This document shows, piece by piece, positions 29,240-38,076 of a stretch of 64,000 nt of DNA. Location: positions 1 to 64,000 of the forward strand of contig NZ_JAQGJT010000159.1 of the NCBI RefSeq assembly GCF_028290495.1, in the 5' to 3' direction. The stretch's first letter is position 1; the number at the start of each line of letters is the position of its first letter. This DNA comes from Tardiphaga sp. (lineage in GTDB: Bacteria; Pseudomonadota; Alphaproteobacteria; Rhizobiales; Xanthobacteraceae). The translations under genes were made by a program, and so were the position numbers. The notes beneath the pieces are model-generated. The model was not told where the DNA came from and did no database searches. It saw only the letters and a program-made list of their open reading frames with translations.

Positions 29240-30825
29240 GCTGCCACCTTCCGGCCGGAGAGTCTGCGGAATCGGCGGACCTCCCGGTCAATGAGGCCGT
29301 ACTGCTCGGGCGTGACAGTGCTGTGGTTTGGCGGCAGGTCGTACATGCCGCGCGGCAACTTGCTGCCTTGGTAGATCCCGTAGAATATCCCCATCGCCCA
29401 TTTGCGGGCCGCGTCCGGCCCCTTACGGCTGTTCGCCATGCAATAGCTGAGGGCCGCATTCCAGACCGCCTTTGGGTGCTTCAGGCACTCTGCACGCAGC
29501 CCTTGGCGAGCCTTGAAGGATTCGCCCGCGCCGATCTCCACGTCGATCAGTTGGCCTTCGACAAATTGGATCTCGCCTCGCTCGGGCCTCTGCCATCCGC
29601 ACGATGAACAGGTGAAGCCCTCCATCTGAGTGCCGCATTCGACGCAGAAGCGCTCCTTACGTGTTTTCTCCTGCGGCTCTCTGACCTCGCTGTCCTTGCG
29701 CTGCGCCGAGGACAGACTGTCGACACCGTTCTCAAAGAGCCATGAAGTGTCGTCGGCGAAGGAGATCACGTTGCCGGAATGGTCCAGCCACAAGCCATAT
29801 TCCTTGCCGGGCGATATCCGCATCACCCGTCCCATCTCCTGGATGTGCGAGGAGAACGACTTGCGATACGGCCGGCAGGAGATTCCGCATTTCACGTCCG
29901 GGACGTCGAAGCCCTTGGTCAGGACTGCGCAGGACACCAGCCCGTCGATCGTGCTGTCTGGCTTTCTGAACTCGGCGATCTTGACCCGACGCGCGTCGTC
30001 GTCAGCGTCCAGGTAGCTGATCTGCTGGAAATTGAAGCCAGCCGCGACGAACTGTTTGCAGAGCTCGGCGCCGTGCTTCACGGAAGGCGAGAACACGATC
30101 GTCTTCACCGGCCCGCCGAAATGCCGCTGTGTCTGCTCGATCCAAGTATTGACGACATCCCCGATGATGGTGATGCCGCGCGACCCGGCTTCCTCGTCCT
30201 CATACTCGCCCGTGAACTTCTTCTTCGCCCCGATCATATCCGGCGCGACGCAGGCTTTGATCTTCAGCGGCGTCAGAAACCCCTGCTTCAGCAGTTCGTT
30301 CACGGTCACGGAATTGACCAGGCCATCCCAGTCTTCGGTCATGCCGGCGGTAAACGGCGTTGCCGTAAGCCCGATGACCTTGGCATTCGGCACGCGAGCG
30401 ACAATGTCCGCCGTCGATTTGTACCGACAGTGGCATTCGTCGATGACGATCAAGCTCGGGAGCAGGTCGTCTTCCACCTTCCGGCGCGCCAACGTCTGGG
30501 CGCTGGCGATCTGCACCGTCTTTCCGTAATCGGTCAGAAAGTGATCGGACTGAATGACGCCATGGTCAATTCCGTGGCGTGCAAACCGTTCGCTCGTCTG
30601 GTCTATGAGCGAGACGCGGTCGACAATGAACCATGTCCGCGATCCCTTCCGCTGCGCTTCCTGGATGACCTTCATGGCCATCTCAGTCTTGCCGGCCGCT
30701 GTTGGCGCGACAAGCACCTGCCGTCGGCAGCCTGCACGGATGCCCGACCGAAGCTTCTCGACAACGTCGGCCTGATAGGGCCTCAGATTGATGTCCGTGA
30801 TTGGAGGTGCAAAAAGCATATTCAT
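29236..30825 (-). CDS. DEAD/DEAH-box helicase
   Basis: LRPYQADVVEKLR; VLVAPTAAGKTE (Walker A); VIDECHCR (DECH); LTATPF; Zn-finger CVECGTQMEGFTCSSCGW. Confidence 0.88.
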   Translation of the reverse strand: MNMLFAPPITDINLRPYQADVVEKLRSGIRAGCRRQVLVAPTAAGKTEMAMKVIQEAQRKGSRTWFIVDRVSLIDQTSERFARHGIDHGVIQSDHFLTDYGKTVQIASAQTLARRKVEDDLLPSLIVIDECHCRYKSTADIVARVPNAKVIGLTATPFTAGMTEDWDGLVNSVTVNELLKQGFLTPLKIKACVAPDMIGAKKKFTGEYEDEEAGSRGITIIGDVVNTWIEQTQRHFGGPVKTIVFSPSVKHGAELCKQFVAAGFNFQQISYLDADDDARRVKIAEFRKPDSTIDGLVSCAVLTKGFDVPDVKCGISCRPYRKSFSSHIQEMGRVMRISPGKEYGLWLDHSGNVISFADDTSWLFENGVDSLSSAQRKDSEVREPQEKTRKERFCVECGTQMEGFTCSSCGWQRPERGEIQFVEGQLIDVEIGAGESFKARQGLRAECLKHPKAVWNAALSYCMANSRKGPDAARKWAMGIFYGIYQGSKLPRGMYDLPPNHSTVTPEQYGLIDREVRRFRRLSGRKVAA

Positions 30826-31172
30826 GCGGCTCTCTCCATGGGCATTCTGTCGATAATCTGAGACGCCTGCCCGACGAACCACGACCAGTCCGATCGATCC
30901 ACGCCGTCGGGCGGGGACGACATCAGCAGGCGCGTCAGGTACTCGGCAGCGGGACGATTGAGACCGCCGTCGTATTCCATGATTGCGGCCCGCTCATCGA
31001 CAGCGGCTTCGCGCTCAAGAAACGCAGCGATCTCCCAACCGTGCTCCCGGATGAATTCGGCAGCTCCTGCCGGCAGCCGGCTCCGGTTCACAACCGTGAG
31101 TTTGCTCCCGTCGACCATGATGTTGGCGCCGCAAGCTTTGACCCGTTCGATGATGCGAGCGACGTCAGCCAT
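30822..31172 (-). CDS. Hypothetical phage protein (TubC-N docking-like N-term)
   Basis: 116 aa; IERVKACGANIMVDGSKLTVVNRSRLPAGAAEFIREHGWEIAAFL. Confidence 0.5.
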   Translation of the reverse strand: MADVARIIERVKACGANIMVDGSKLTVVNRSRLPAGAAEFIREHGWEIAAFLEREAAVDERAAIMEYDGGLNRPAAEYLTRLLMSSPPDGVDRSDWSWFVGQASQIIDRMPMERAA

Positions 31173-32019
31173 TGATTGCCCCCAGGTCGATCACTTCATC
31201 GCGGGAATAGCCGAGCTTGATCGCTTCCTTCTTCCAGAAGTCCATGGCGCGAAGGTTTTTGACCTTCTCCTGGCTCTCGGTTTCGACGCGCGTTTTTAGA
31301 ACCCGGATCTGCTCAGCCAAGCCCTTGATGACCTCAGCAAACCCGCCGCGCTTATACTCGAGGCGCATTGGCTCTAGATCTGCCAGCTTTGCCTCTAACT
31401 CAGCTATCCTTGAATCCTTGGAGCCAAGAGCGTTCTTCAGCTCGTCGATCTCGTCCTGCAAATCCTCATCGGCCGTCGGTGCCGCCTTTCGTGCTGCGAC
31501 GGCGGCATCGCGGGTGGCAATCTGGTCCTTCACGGCCTCGGGGAGGCTGTCGCGCGCTTCGGCGTGCAGCGCTTCAACCTCTGGGTCCGGCTTTTTGCCG
31601 CGGAGTTGCCTGTCGGCACGCCGTTCGGCTATGACCTCGGCTGTCGCTTTTGCCGGCTCTTCGCCCTTCTCGACACGAGCTTTAATCTGTTGTGCGGCAC
31701 CGATCGGATCGGATGCGAGCTCGCGGGACTGCCGTTCGGTGATTTTGTCTACCGTGGTAGACAAATCTGCGCCGGCGACATCAGCAATTGTTTGAACGGT
31801 CTTGGCGCCTTCAATGAGCTGGTAGGCGCGCGGTCGGCTGATATCCCAGCGCTCCTTGCAGTAGGCCTCGAAGGTCTTATGCGAGGCCCGGTACAGCTTG
31901 CCATCGCGGATATCGAGCAATGCCTGCCCGACTTCCACAAACGTGCCTAAGCCCTTCTCGATCGCTTTCTCGCACTGTTTCAATCGTGCGGTCTCGGCTG
32001 TTGCCAGTTCCTGATTCAT
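31165..32019 (-). CDS. Phage DNA-binding/coiled-coil protein of unknown function
   Basis: MNQELATAETARLKQCEKAIEKGLGTFVEVGQALLDIRDGKLYRASHKTFEAYCKERWDISRPRAYQLIEGAKT, a phage-common domain. Confidence 0.6.
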   Translation of the reverse strand: MNQELATAETARLKQCEKAIEKGLGTFVEVGQALLDIRDGKLYRASHKTFEAYCKERWDISRPRAYQLIEGAKTVQTIADVAGADLSTTVDKITERQSRELASDPIGAAQQIKARVEKGEEPAKATAEVIAERRADRQLRGKKPDPEVEALHAEARDSLPEAVKDQIATRDAAVAARKAAPTADEDLQDEIDELKNALGSKDSRIAELEAKLADLEPMRLEYKRGGFAEVIKGLAEQIRVLKTRVETESQEKVKNLRAMDFWKKEAIKLGYSRDEVIDLGAING

Positions 32020-32387
32020 GCCGCTTCCTTGATCGGGGTGATTGTCACGCGGATGCCCGACACGTTTCGGCACCAGCGCAAATTGATTTCGCGCACGATC
32101 TGATCGTGATCGCCCTCGATGATGCCGTGTGCGACCAGCAGATCCGTCGGCCCCTTTTCGAGGTTGCCGATGTCACGGCGCCGGCCGTCAGATCCGTCTT
32201 GAACCTCGTAAGAGAGCGTGACCGGACCTTTGATCTTGGCTGGCCGCTGTACCATCAGCGCGTAGCCAGCTTCGGTCAGCCATGCCTCGTACCGAGGTGA
32301 CTTGAACCGACCTGATCGTCCGTTCGAGTACATTGCATTGACGCTGACCGGGAACGGCAGCATGATGACCGTTTGTTCTGACGTCAT
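32016..32387 (-). CDS. rusA: RusA-family crossover junction endodeoxyribonuclease
   Basis: PFPVSVNAMYSNGR...GRRRDIGNLEKGPTDLLVAHGIIEGDHDQIVREI signature. Confidence 0.85.
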   Translation of the reverse strand: MTSEQTVIMLPFPVSVNAMYSNGRSGRFKSPRYEAWLTEAGYALMVQRPAKIKGPVTLSYEVQDGSDGRRRDIGNLEKGPTDLLVAHGIIEGDHDQIVREINLRWCRNVSGIRVTITPIKEAA

Positions 32388-33019
32388 GCTGCGTAGTCCC
32401 CCTGCCGTTCAAGGCTGCGGCGGCACGGAGGAATCCACACAAACATCGGCATGCCGTAGCTGTCCGGCTTGTGAGGACGGCAGCGCCAGACGATCCAGCA
32501 GTAGCTGGTGGCCGTTGAGCTCTCCGGGTCGAGCTTCCCCTTCAGCATTGGGACTCGCTCAGTGAATTGCAGGATGGCCGACGGCTTGAAGCGCGAGAAC
32601 AGGTCGCGGTACCGACCGATTCCCTCCAAAAACGACGTCCGGACCAGAACGGCAGCGCCTTCGCGCGCACGCTCAATCATGGTCTGCACAAACTGCTCGC
32701 CAAGTCTGAAGGGTGGATTGGTGACAATCCAGTCGAAGGTCGGCTCATCACCGGGAAAAAGAAAATCACGGACGGCTCCGAACCCGTAGGGAGCAATGTC
32801 GGACCCGTAGACCATCTCAAAATACTCGGCGAGCGGCCGCAGCATATGACCTTCACCGCAGGCCGGCTCCCAGACCCTCTTGGTTGAAAGGAGAGGGCCG
32901 ACCTGGCGCAGGTATTCGCAAAGCGCCCTTGTCGCCCAAGGCGGCGTCGGGAAGAAGTCGAGCGAGTCGTGCGGCTCGTGGCGCCGCTGCATGACTGCGG
33001 CAGAGTTGTTCTGCGTCAT
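32384..33019 (-). CDS. Phage SAM-dependent DNA methyltransferase-like protein
   Basis: [31 protein letters not shown] (motif I); DWIVTNPPF (motif IV NPPF). Confidence 0.8.
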   Translation of the reverse strand: MTQNNSAAVMQRRHEPHDSLDFFPTPPWATRALCEYLRQVGPLLSTKRVWEPACGEGHMLRPLAEYFEMVYGSDIAPYGFGAVRDFLFPGDEPTFDWIVTNPPFRLGEQFVQTMIERAREGAAVLVRTSFLEGIGRYRDLFSRFKPSAILQFTERVPMLKGKLDPESSTATSYCWIVWRCRPHKPDSYGMPMFVWIPPCRRSLERQGDYAA

Positions 33020-33441
33020 GCTGCTCTCCCCGCCCGCGCGTCCTTGACCTGCCCTGCCCCGATGACGGCACCGGTGAGCGCGCCTTGAGCGATCTCCCTA
33101 TCCATCACCTTGCGCATCTCGATCGAGAGCCAGGTCTCGGGAAGCTTGTTGCTCATCTGTGCGCGTCGGATCACCCAGTTGCGGACTTCTGGCGCCAGAA
33201 AGCGAAGCTGGTCGCGCGTCTGGTCGACGACCTCGATTGCGCGAGCCGAACGCCCGAGGGGGCGGCGGATACGCCCGAGCCTTTCCAAAGCAGTGATTAG
33301 CCGATGCACGCCACTTTTCGACTTGAGCCCGATCGCATCTGCCATCTGCTGGAACGACGGACCAAGCCCCGTCGCCGCGATGTGCCGGTCGATAAATGCC
33401 AGCAGTTCTGCCTGCTTTACGGTGAGGGTGAAGCCGGTCAT
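33016..33441 (-). CDS. LexA N-terminal-like HTH regulator without protease domain
   Basis: [55 protein letters not shown]. Confidence 0.75.
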   Translation of the reverse strand: MTGFTLTVKQAELLAFIDRHIAATGLGPSFQQMADAIGLKSKSGVHRLITALERLGRIRRPLGRSARAIEVVDQTRDQLRFLAPEVRNWVIRRAQMSNKLPETWLSIEMRKVMDREIAQGALTGAVIGAGQVKDARAGRAA

Positions 33442-33830
33442 GCGGCAATCCCCTTGTGTTCTTCGATCAGATTTCGAGCGCGCTGCTTCGACGCTTCTGT
33501 CATGAAGTAGCCTTGGCCCCAGTTCGTCTCAATTGGGATTTCGAAGGCATCGAGCTTCTTGCGCATCTTGCAGATGAACACATCGATGATCTTTTCCTCG
33601 GCGACGTCCGCATCCGGACCGAGGCCGTACAGAATATCCATCGCGCCCGACTTCGTAACCGCATCGCGAGCCATCAGCAGGCCGAATAGCTTTGCTTCGT
33701 TTCCAGTCAGCGCCATCCATGCTGGCGAGTCGAACCCCATGCCGAGGGTATCCTCGAGCTGAGCAATCCGATCCCGGAGTTCGTCATTCTCTTTGGTAAG
33801 TAATTCGCAGCGCCTCTGATAATCAGCCAC
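33438..33830 (-). CDS. OmpR/CtrA-type winged-helix DNA-binding protein lacking a receiver domain
   Basis: [16 protein letters not shown]...[33 protein letters not shown] matches the Trans_reg_C pattern, notably the CtrA-like KIIDVFICK(L/M)RKKL. Confidence 0.75.
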   Translation of the reverse strand: MADYQRRCELLTKENDELRDRIAQLEDTLGMGFDSPAWMALTGNEAKLFGLLMARDAVTKSGAMDILYGLGPDADVAEEKIIDVFICKMRKKLDAFEIPIETNWGQGYFMTEASKQRARNLIEEHKGIAA

Positions 33831-34644
33831 GGTCTACTGCCCTCTTCCAAACAACAGCGATTGCGGTGCGGCGCGATGTGCCGGTCGCCATCACTTTGGC
33901 GGCGGCGGCCTGCCATTCTTGGACGGTCTTCGATCGGATCACGGTGACAAGATCGAACGGATCGACCTTGCCCTTGTACTCAGGCTCGAAAAGCAGCATC
34001 GAAACGGCCGCGATCTCGTGTGCGGGAAGCGGGGCTCGCTTGGCGTCAATGAGAACCTTCAGTACCCTTGCGGTCTGAAAAACGCCGCGGATCTTCACGA
34101 TGCGAGTGATAACCCCAATGCCGAACGTCTCGCCAATCTTGTAGACACCCTTAGACCCTCGCGGATGCCGCACAATGCACGCGCCCGACTTCTTGCATGC
34201 GTCGTCGACGGCAACGGCCAGTTCATCGCCAGCGGCGACCGCGGCAAAGTGAATGTGCGACGGCGTCAGCGCGATGCGATCACGGTTCTGGCTGATAAAG
34301 GCTGTCGCCCGGGCTTGAAGCGAATTCGCCTCTACGATCATCACCGGAATTTTGGGGATACCGCCGTGGCTGACGGCGGAGATTGCCGTGTGCTGGCCGT
34401 CAAGAACTACCAACCTTCCCTTGGCATCTCGAACGCATACCGGGGGTTTGATGTGCGCCCAATTCCAACGACCGACGATTTTGCGGATCATCGTCAACGA
34501 GTTTTCTGCAATGCCTCGCTGATAGGTCTCTTCGACGTAGAGCGAGCCCGGATTGACCCATTCGAAAAGGGGCTTCTCGCTGGTGATGACAGCAGGCTCG
34601 ATGCCGCGCATATTCAGGGCCTTGACCTGGCGGATCGTGCTCAC
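33823..34644 (-). CDS. ParB-like nuclease-domain phage protein (DUF6551-like)
   Basis: GRLVVLDGQHTAISAVSHGGIPKIPVMIVEA; GTG start proposed at 34644. Confidence 0.65.
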   Translation of the reverse strand: MSTIRQVKALNMRGIEPAVITSEKPLFEWVNPGSLYVEETYQRGIAENSLTMIRKIVGRWNWAHIKPPVCVRDAKGRLVVLDGQHTAISAVSHGGIPKIPVMIVEANSLQARATAFISQNRDRIALTPSHIHFAAVAAGDELAVAVDDACKKSGACIVRHPRGSKGVYKIGETFGIGVITRIVKIRGVFQTARVLKVLIDAKRAPLPAHEIAAVSMLLFEPEYKGKVDPFDLVTVIRSKTVQEWQAAAAKVMATGTSRRTAIAVVWKRAVDRG

Positions 34645-35042
34645 GCTGCTGCCCTCCGAGAGTCCGCTTCGTGCTGCGCTCGCTCTGCAATCCATTCCGA
34701 GACAAGGGCGCGAGGCGTGATATTCTCCGCCTTGGCGTATTCGACGACGATCGCCTGGATATGTTCGGGGAGTAACTTCAGAGCACCCTGCTCCTGCCAT
34801 CGCTTGGCGTAGTAGCTCTGCTTGCGCTCGCGCATGTCCGGGTTGAGGTAGTAAAGAATCGTCGAGGGGCTACGCTTCATAAAGCGGCCGATGTCGGCAA
34901 AAGCGTAGCCGGCACTCTGCAGTCGAACCGCGCAGTTCATCCTAGCTGCGACAAGATACGGCTCGCGGGACCGGCCGAAGAAGTCCTCGGCGCAGATTTG
35001 ATGGACCGACAGAGTGGCCCTGACGATCTGGCGGTGCTTCAT
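34641..35042 (-). CDS. DnaA C-terminal domain-like phage protein
   Basis: VHQICAEDFFGRSREPYLVAARMNCAVRLQSAGYAFADIGRFMKRSPSTILYYL resembles DnaA domain IV. Confidence 0.6.
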   Translation of the reverse strand: MKHRQIVRATLSVHQICAEDFFGRSREPYLVAARMNCAVRLQSAGYAFADIGRFMKRSPSTILYYLNPDMRERKQSYYAKRWQEQGALKLLPEHIQAIVVEYAKAENITPRALVSEWIAERAQHEADSRRAAA

Positions 35043-35260
35043 GCTGACGCTCCCGGCGTGTTCAAGACGACCTGCCGCAGGAAGTCGCGGCGATCTTGGA
35101 CCGTATCGAGACTGACCGTTGACGGGTATCGACGGCGATATGCCGGGTGCGTCTTGCTGATGCCGATGGGAAGCGGTGAAGCGGTCGCAGCGCGTTCGGC
35201 GGCCCGCGTTGCTCGTTTCTTGGCGTTCTTGCGGTCAATGGCTTCTTGCGATCGGGGCAT
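35039..35260 (-). CDS. Hypothetical small basic phage protein
   Basis: MPRSQEAIDRKNAKKRATRAAERAA...; operon overlap. Confidence 0.45.
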   Translation of the reverse strand: MPRSQEAIDRKNAKKRATRAAERAATASPLPIGISKTHPAYRRRYPSTVSLDTVQDRRDFLRQVVLNTPGASA

Positions 35261-35265
35261 TGCAA

Positions 35266-35523
35266 TCAAACCTCGAAATTCGATTTGTAGAAGCGACTGG
35301 GCTGCTGCGAAGCGGGATTGAAAGGGACACCGCGCACGCCTTCGGCCTTGAACAGCCCGAAGTATTTCGACACCACGCGCGACGAGCACTTGAGCGAACG
35401 CGCCACGTCGCGGATGCTGGACCGCTTGCGGTACTCAGACTTAATGAACGCAATCTCGTCGGCCGTCAGGTGTTGGCCCTTGCTACGAGGCTTTTCCCAA
35501 TTGTCGCGAGGCTGCACCATCAC
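35266..35523 (-). CDS. Small HTH DNA-binding protein
   Basis: LTADEIAFIKSEYRKRSSIRDVARSLKCSSRVVSKYFGLF HTH pattern. Confidence 0.6.
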   Translation of the reverse strand: MMVQPRDNWEKPRSKGQHLTADEIAFIKSEYRKRSSIRDVARSLKCSSRVVSKYFGLFKAEGVRGVPFNPASQQPSRFYKSNFEV

Positions 35524-35762
35524 GACACCGCCTTAGATGCGGGCAGTGACCATTTAGGATCGTTCCGCATGCCGTGCTTTTGCGCGAGGCCCTTTCGCGT
35601 CAACGAATGGCAATATCGCGACCCGGTTTCGCCTTTATAAAAAGTCTGGATGCCTGCTGCCTCCGCGATCTGCCACGGGCCTTGCGGCTCGTTGGTCAGT
35701 ACGGCAAATATCTCGGCTTCGCGCTCTGTGACGTCGACGCCGTTTATTTGATGTTTCCGCAT
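35520..35762 (-). CDS. Hypothetical winged-helix-like phage protein
   Basis: 80 aa, TEREAEIFAVLTNEPQGPWQIAEAAGI. Confidence 0.5.
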   Translation of the reverse strand: MRKHQINGVDVTEREAEIFAVLTNEPQGPWQIAEAAGIQTFYKGETGSRYCHSLTRKGLAQKHGMRNDPKWSLPASKAVS

Positions 35763-36229
35763 TACGACACCGCGCGGATGCGGCGCATGTCGGCACGGGC
35801 GCGCTCGGCAGCGTCGATAACGTCGTCAAGCTCGCGCTCGGCTCGGGCCGCAGCCAGGGGCGTCGGCGCCTTCGGACCTACCACATCGCCCATCGCGATG
35901 ATGGCTTCGCCGGTCTCTTTCAGGACGGCGCTGACGTGATGACGGGCGTCCTCGACGGCGATGCCCTTCTCCTCGCGGACCAGATCATAGCCCCGCATTT
36001 CTGCCCATGCGCGAAGGATGCGGTCGCCGCCCGACAGCGCGTCGAGATCCATCGCCACGTCGATCGGGATAAATTCAGGGCGCTCGGCATTGCCGTAGCG
36101 CGACAGCGCGGCGGTGTCAGCGCGGGTGTTGGCGGCGATCTCATGAAGCGGACCGGCGTCCTCGCAGCTTCGGCGGGTGGCCGACTTGATGGCGAGATAA
36201 TCAGCGCGGGTATATGGGCGGCCGTTCAT
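35762..36229 (-). CDS. Hypothetical phage protein
   Basis: MNGRPYTRADYLAIKSATRRSCEDAGPLHEIAANTRADTAALSRYGNAERPEFIPIDVAMDLDALSG. Confidence 0.6.
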   Translation of the reverse strand: MNGRPYTRADYLAIKSATRRSCEDAGPLHEIAANTRADTAALSRYGNAERPEFIPIDVAMDLDALSGGDRILRAWAEMRGYDLVREEKGIAVEDARHHVSAVLKETGEAIIAMGDVVGPKAPTPLAAARAERELDDVIDAAERARADMRRIRAVS

Positions 36230-36315
36230 TTCCAATGTTCTCCCGTCAGATTGTTTTGCCGAGTCGTGAGCGACCCGTTTTATTTGCGGCTGCAGACCGA
36301 GTAAGGAGCAGCCCC

Positions 36316-36585
36316 GTGACCGCCACAGAAGCCCGCCTAGCTAGTATCTCCGGCACCAGGCAGATGATTGCTGACGACCAGTTCAGCGCGCTGGTGGCGG
36401 CGCTGGTCGAATGCAATGTGATCCCACGAGACTTCATGGCATCAGCCCTTGATCGTCTTGCGGATGGGCTGATAGCGAAGGCGCGGGGTGAGCTCGAAAG
36501 TGAGTTTGTGATCTATCCTGCTGAAGCTTTTGACCGGGCTCGCGACCTGTCCGCGCAAGCTGCTCAACTCCGGAGCCGGTTGTGA
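36316..36585 (+). CDS. Small plus-strand ORF of unknown function
   Basis: AAGGAG RBS before GTG at 36316; VTATEARLASISGTRQMIADDQFSALVAALVECNVIPRDFMASALDRLADGL. Confidence 0.5.
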   Translation: MTATEARLASISGTRQMIADDQFSALVAALVECNVIPRDFMASALDRLADGLIAKARGELESEFVIYPAEAFDRARDLSAQAAQLRSRL

Positions 36586-36811
36586 CCTCCGAAAAGGCGG
36601 CGGCCCCAGCACTACGCGAAACTGCTGTGCCGGAAGCCGCCGAAGTCAGGGAGGAAACGCCCAAGGGGGCTGGCGCATCGCGGCAAACATCCGCGACGAC
36701 TGAATTGGTGATCGGCGCCATACGGCCGCCGTTCAGGAACGCATCGGACGCGCTCTCGCTGGAGAGAGCAGCCATGAACGCTACGTCGTTAAGGATGAAG
36801 CGGTTGATCAT
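36434..36811 (-). CDS. Putative ORF translationally coupled to cro
   Basis: MINRFILNDVAFMAAL...; start overlaps the end of the cro-like gene, but overlaps the plus-strand ORF at 36316..36585. Confidence 0.35.
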   Translation of the reverse strand: MINRFILNDVAFMAALSSESASDAFLNGGRMAPITNSVVADVCRDAPAPLGVSSLTSAASGTAVSRSAGAAAFSEVTTGSGVEQLARTGREPGQKLQQDRSQTHFRAHPAPSLSAHPQDDQGLMP

Positions 36812-37026
36812 GATGCGACTGCCTCGGGCGACCGCGCGGCGACATTTGCCGCGAGCATTTCGTCGGCAGATGCGTCGGCTAGCGGCATGACGAGGGGCCA
36901 ATGACGGTCAGCGATACCAATCTTCGGCCACTTGTAGACGGCCTCAGCGGTCACGTTTCCATCGGAGGCAGCCGCGATTGCAATCGGGCCGCCAGCGTCT
37001 TTAATGATGTCTGATACCGTTCGCAT
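36808..37026 (-). CDS. Cro-like HTH regulator
   Basis: MRTVSDIIKDAGGPIAIAAASDGNVTAEAVYKWPKIGIADRHWPLV; divergent from cI-like gene. Confidence 0.7.
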   Translation of the reverse strand: MRTVSDIIKDAGGPIAIAAASDGNVTAEAVYKWPKIGIADRHWPLVMPLADASADEMLAANVAARSPEAVAS

Positions 37027-37039
37027 GGATCTGGATATA

Positions 37040-37056
37040 CTGGAATTTAATTCCAG
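37040..37056. promoter_or_regulatory. Perfect 17-bp palindromic repressor operator CTGGAATTTAATTCCAG at cro/cI region
   Basis: Seen directly; same 17-mer (central base differs by strand choice) recurs at 40652..40668. Confidence 0.75.
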
Positions 37057-37111
37057 ATGCAAGCCGGTCGAATTCCATACCGAAAATAATTCCAGTTCCT
37101 ATGCTGCCGGC

Positions 37112-37837
37112 ATGGATTGGAACGATAGATTACTCAAGCTTCTCAGCGACAAAGGCTGGTCCGTGCCCGACTTGGCCCGTGCAATCGGCTCGCCGGATGA
37201 AGTGCCCTCTCTAACTGAGCGGCTCTACAAATACGCGAAACCGACGGCGGACGGCTCAAAGCCTGTTCCAAGCCCTCGGGGCAACTTGATGGCTAAGATC
37301 GCTGCCGCGCTGGGTGAAACGGAGGAGTATCTTCGTTTCGGCATCAGGCAGGCATCGAATGCTGCGCGCGTGATCCGCCCAAGTGGGCCTGAAGCCTCCG
37401 AAGTGCTTAAGGTTGGTGAAGGATGGCCGGACACTGGCGAAGAATGGATGGACGTGCGCGGCGTCACAGTCGGCGGCGACGACAGTTTTTTCTATTTCGG
37501 CGATGTGATTGACCATGTGCGCCGGCCGCCGGGCATTCGGAATGCGAAGAACGTCGCCGCCCTGAATGTCGCTGGCGAAAGCATGGTGCCGAGATTTGCG
37601 CCCGGTGAGCTGATCTACGTCCAGCACCGCGAGCCGGCGCCGGGCGATGACGTGGTCGTAGAACTATATCCCGAAAACGATGGCGACCCGCCGAAAAGCT
37701 TCCTAAAACGCCTTGTCCGAAAGACGGGCCGCCGCCTGTACTGCCAGCAATTCAACCCAGCGTCAGACCTCGAGTTCGATAACGGAGAGGTCAAAATACT
37801 ATGGCGAGTTTTGACGCTGCGAGATCTTCTCGGGTGA
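37112..37837 (+). CDS. CI-like repressor, HTH + S24 peptidase
   Basis: MDWNDRLLKLLSDKGWSVPDLARAIG HTH; NVAGESMVPRFAPGELIYV (catalytic Ser region) and FLKRLVRK. Confidence 0.88.
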   Translation: MDWNDRLLKLLSDKGWSVPDLARAIGSPDEVPSLTERLYKYAKPTADGSKPVPSPRGNLMAKIAAALGETEEYLRFGIRQASNAARVIRPSGPEASEVLKVGEGWPDTGEEWMDVRGVTVGGDDSFFYFGDVIDHVRRPPGIRNAKNVAALNVAGESMVPRFAPGELIYVQHREPAPGDDVVVELYPENDGDPPKSFLKRLVRKTGRRLYCQQFNPASDLEFDNGEVKILWRVLTLRDLLG

Positions 37838-38015
37838 GACATTCAGCGCCATCGAACAGAGATTCTAAAACCTGGATGCGCTTCCCTTCGCCGCCGGCAT
37901 CGTTGCACGGCCCGCACGAAAAGCGCTTCCAAACACTTATTTCCACGGTTTTAAAGCTGAATTCGTAGCCTTTCCCGTTTCCGCAGTCCCGACAGACTAT
38001 CCAGTACGCACTCAT
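37791..38015 (-). CDS. Small zinc-ribbon-like protein
   Basis: 74 aa with CRDC and CGPC motifs; overlaps cI 3' end. Confidence 0.35.
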   Translation of the reverse strand: MSAYWIVCRDCGNGKGYEFSFKTVEISVWKRFSCGPCNDAGGEGKRIQVLESLFDGAECLTREDLAASKLAIVF

Positions 38016-38076
38016 TACCCGCCTGCCTGTTCTTATTTCGTTCTAATAAAACTCAAGCTGACATAGGAGTCGAGTC

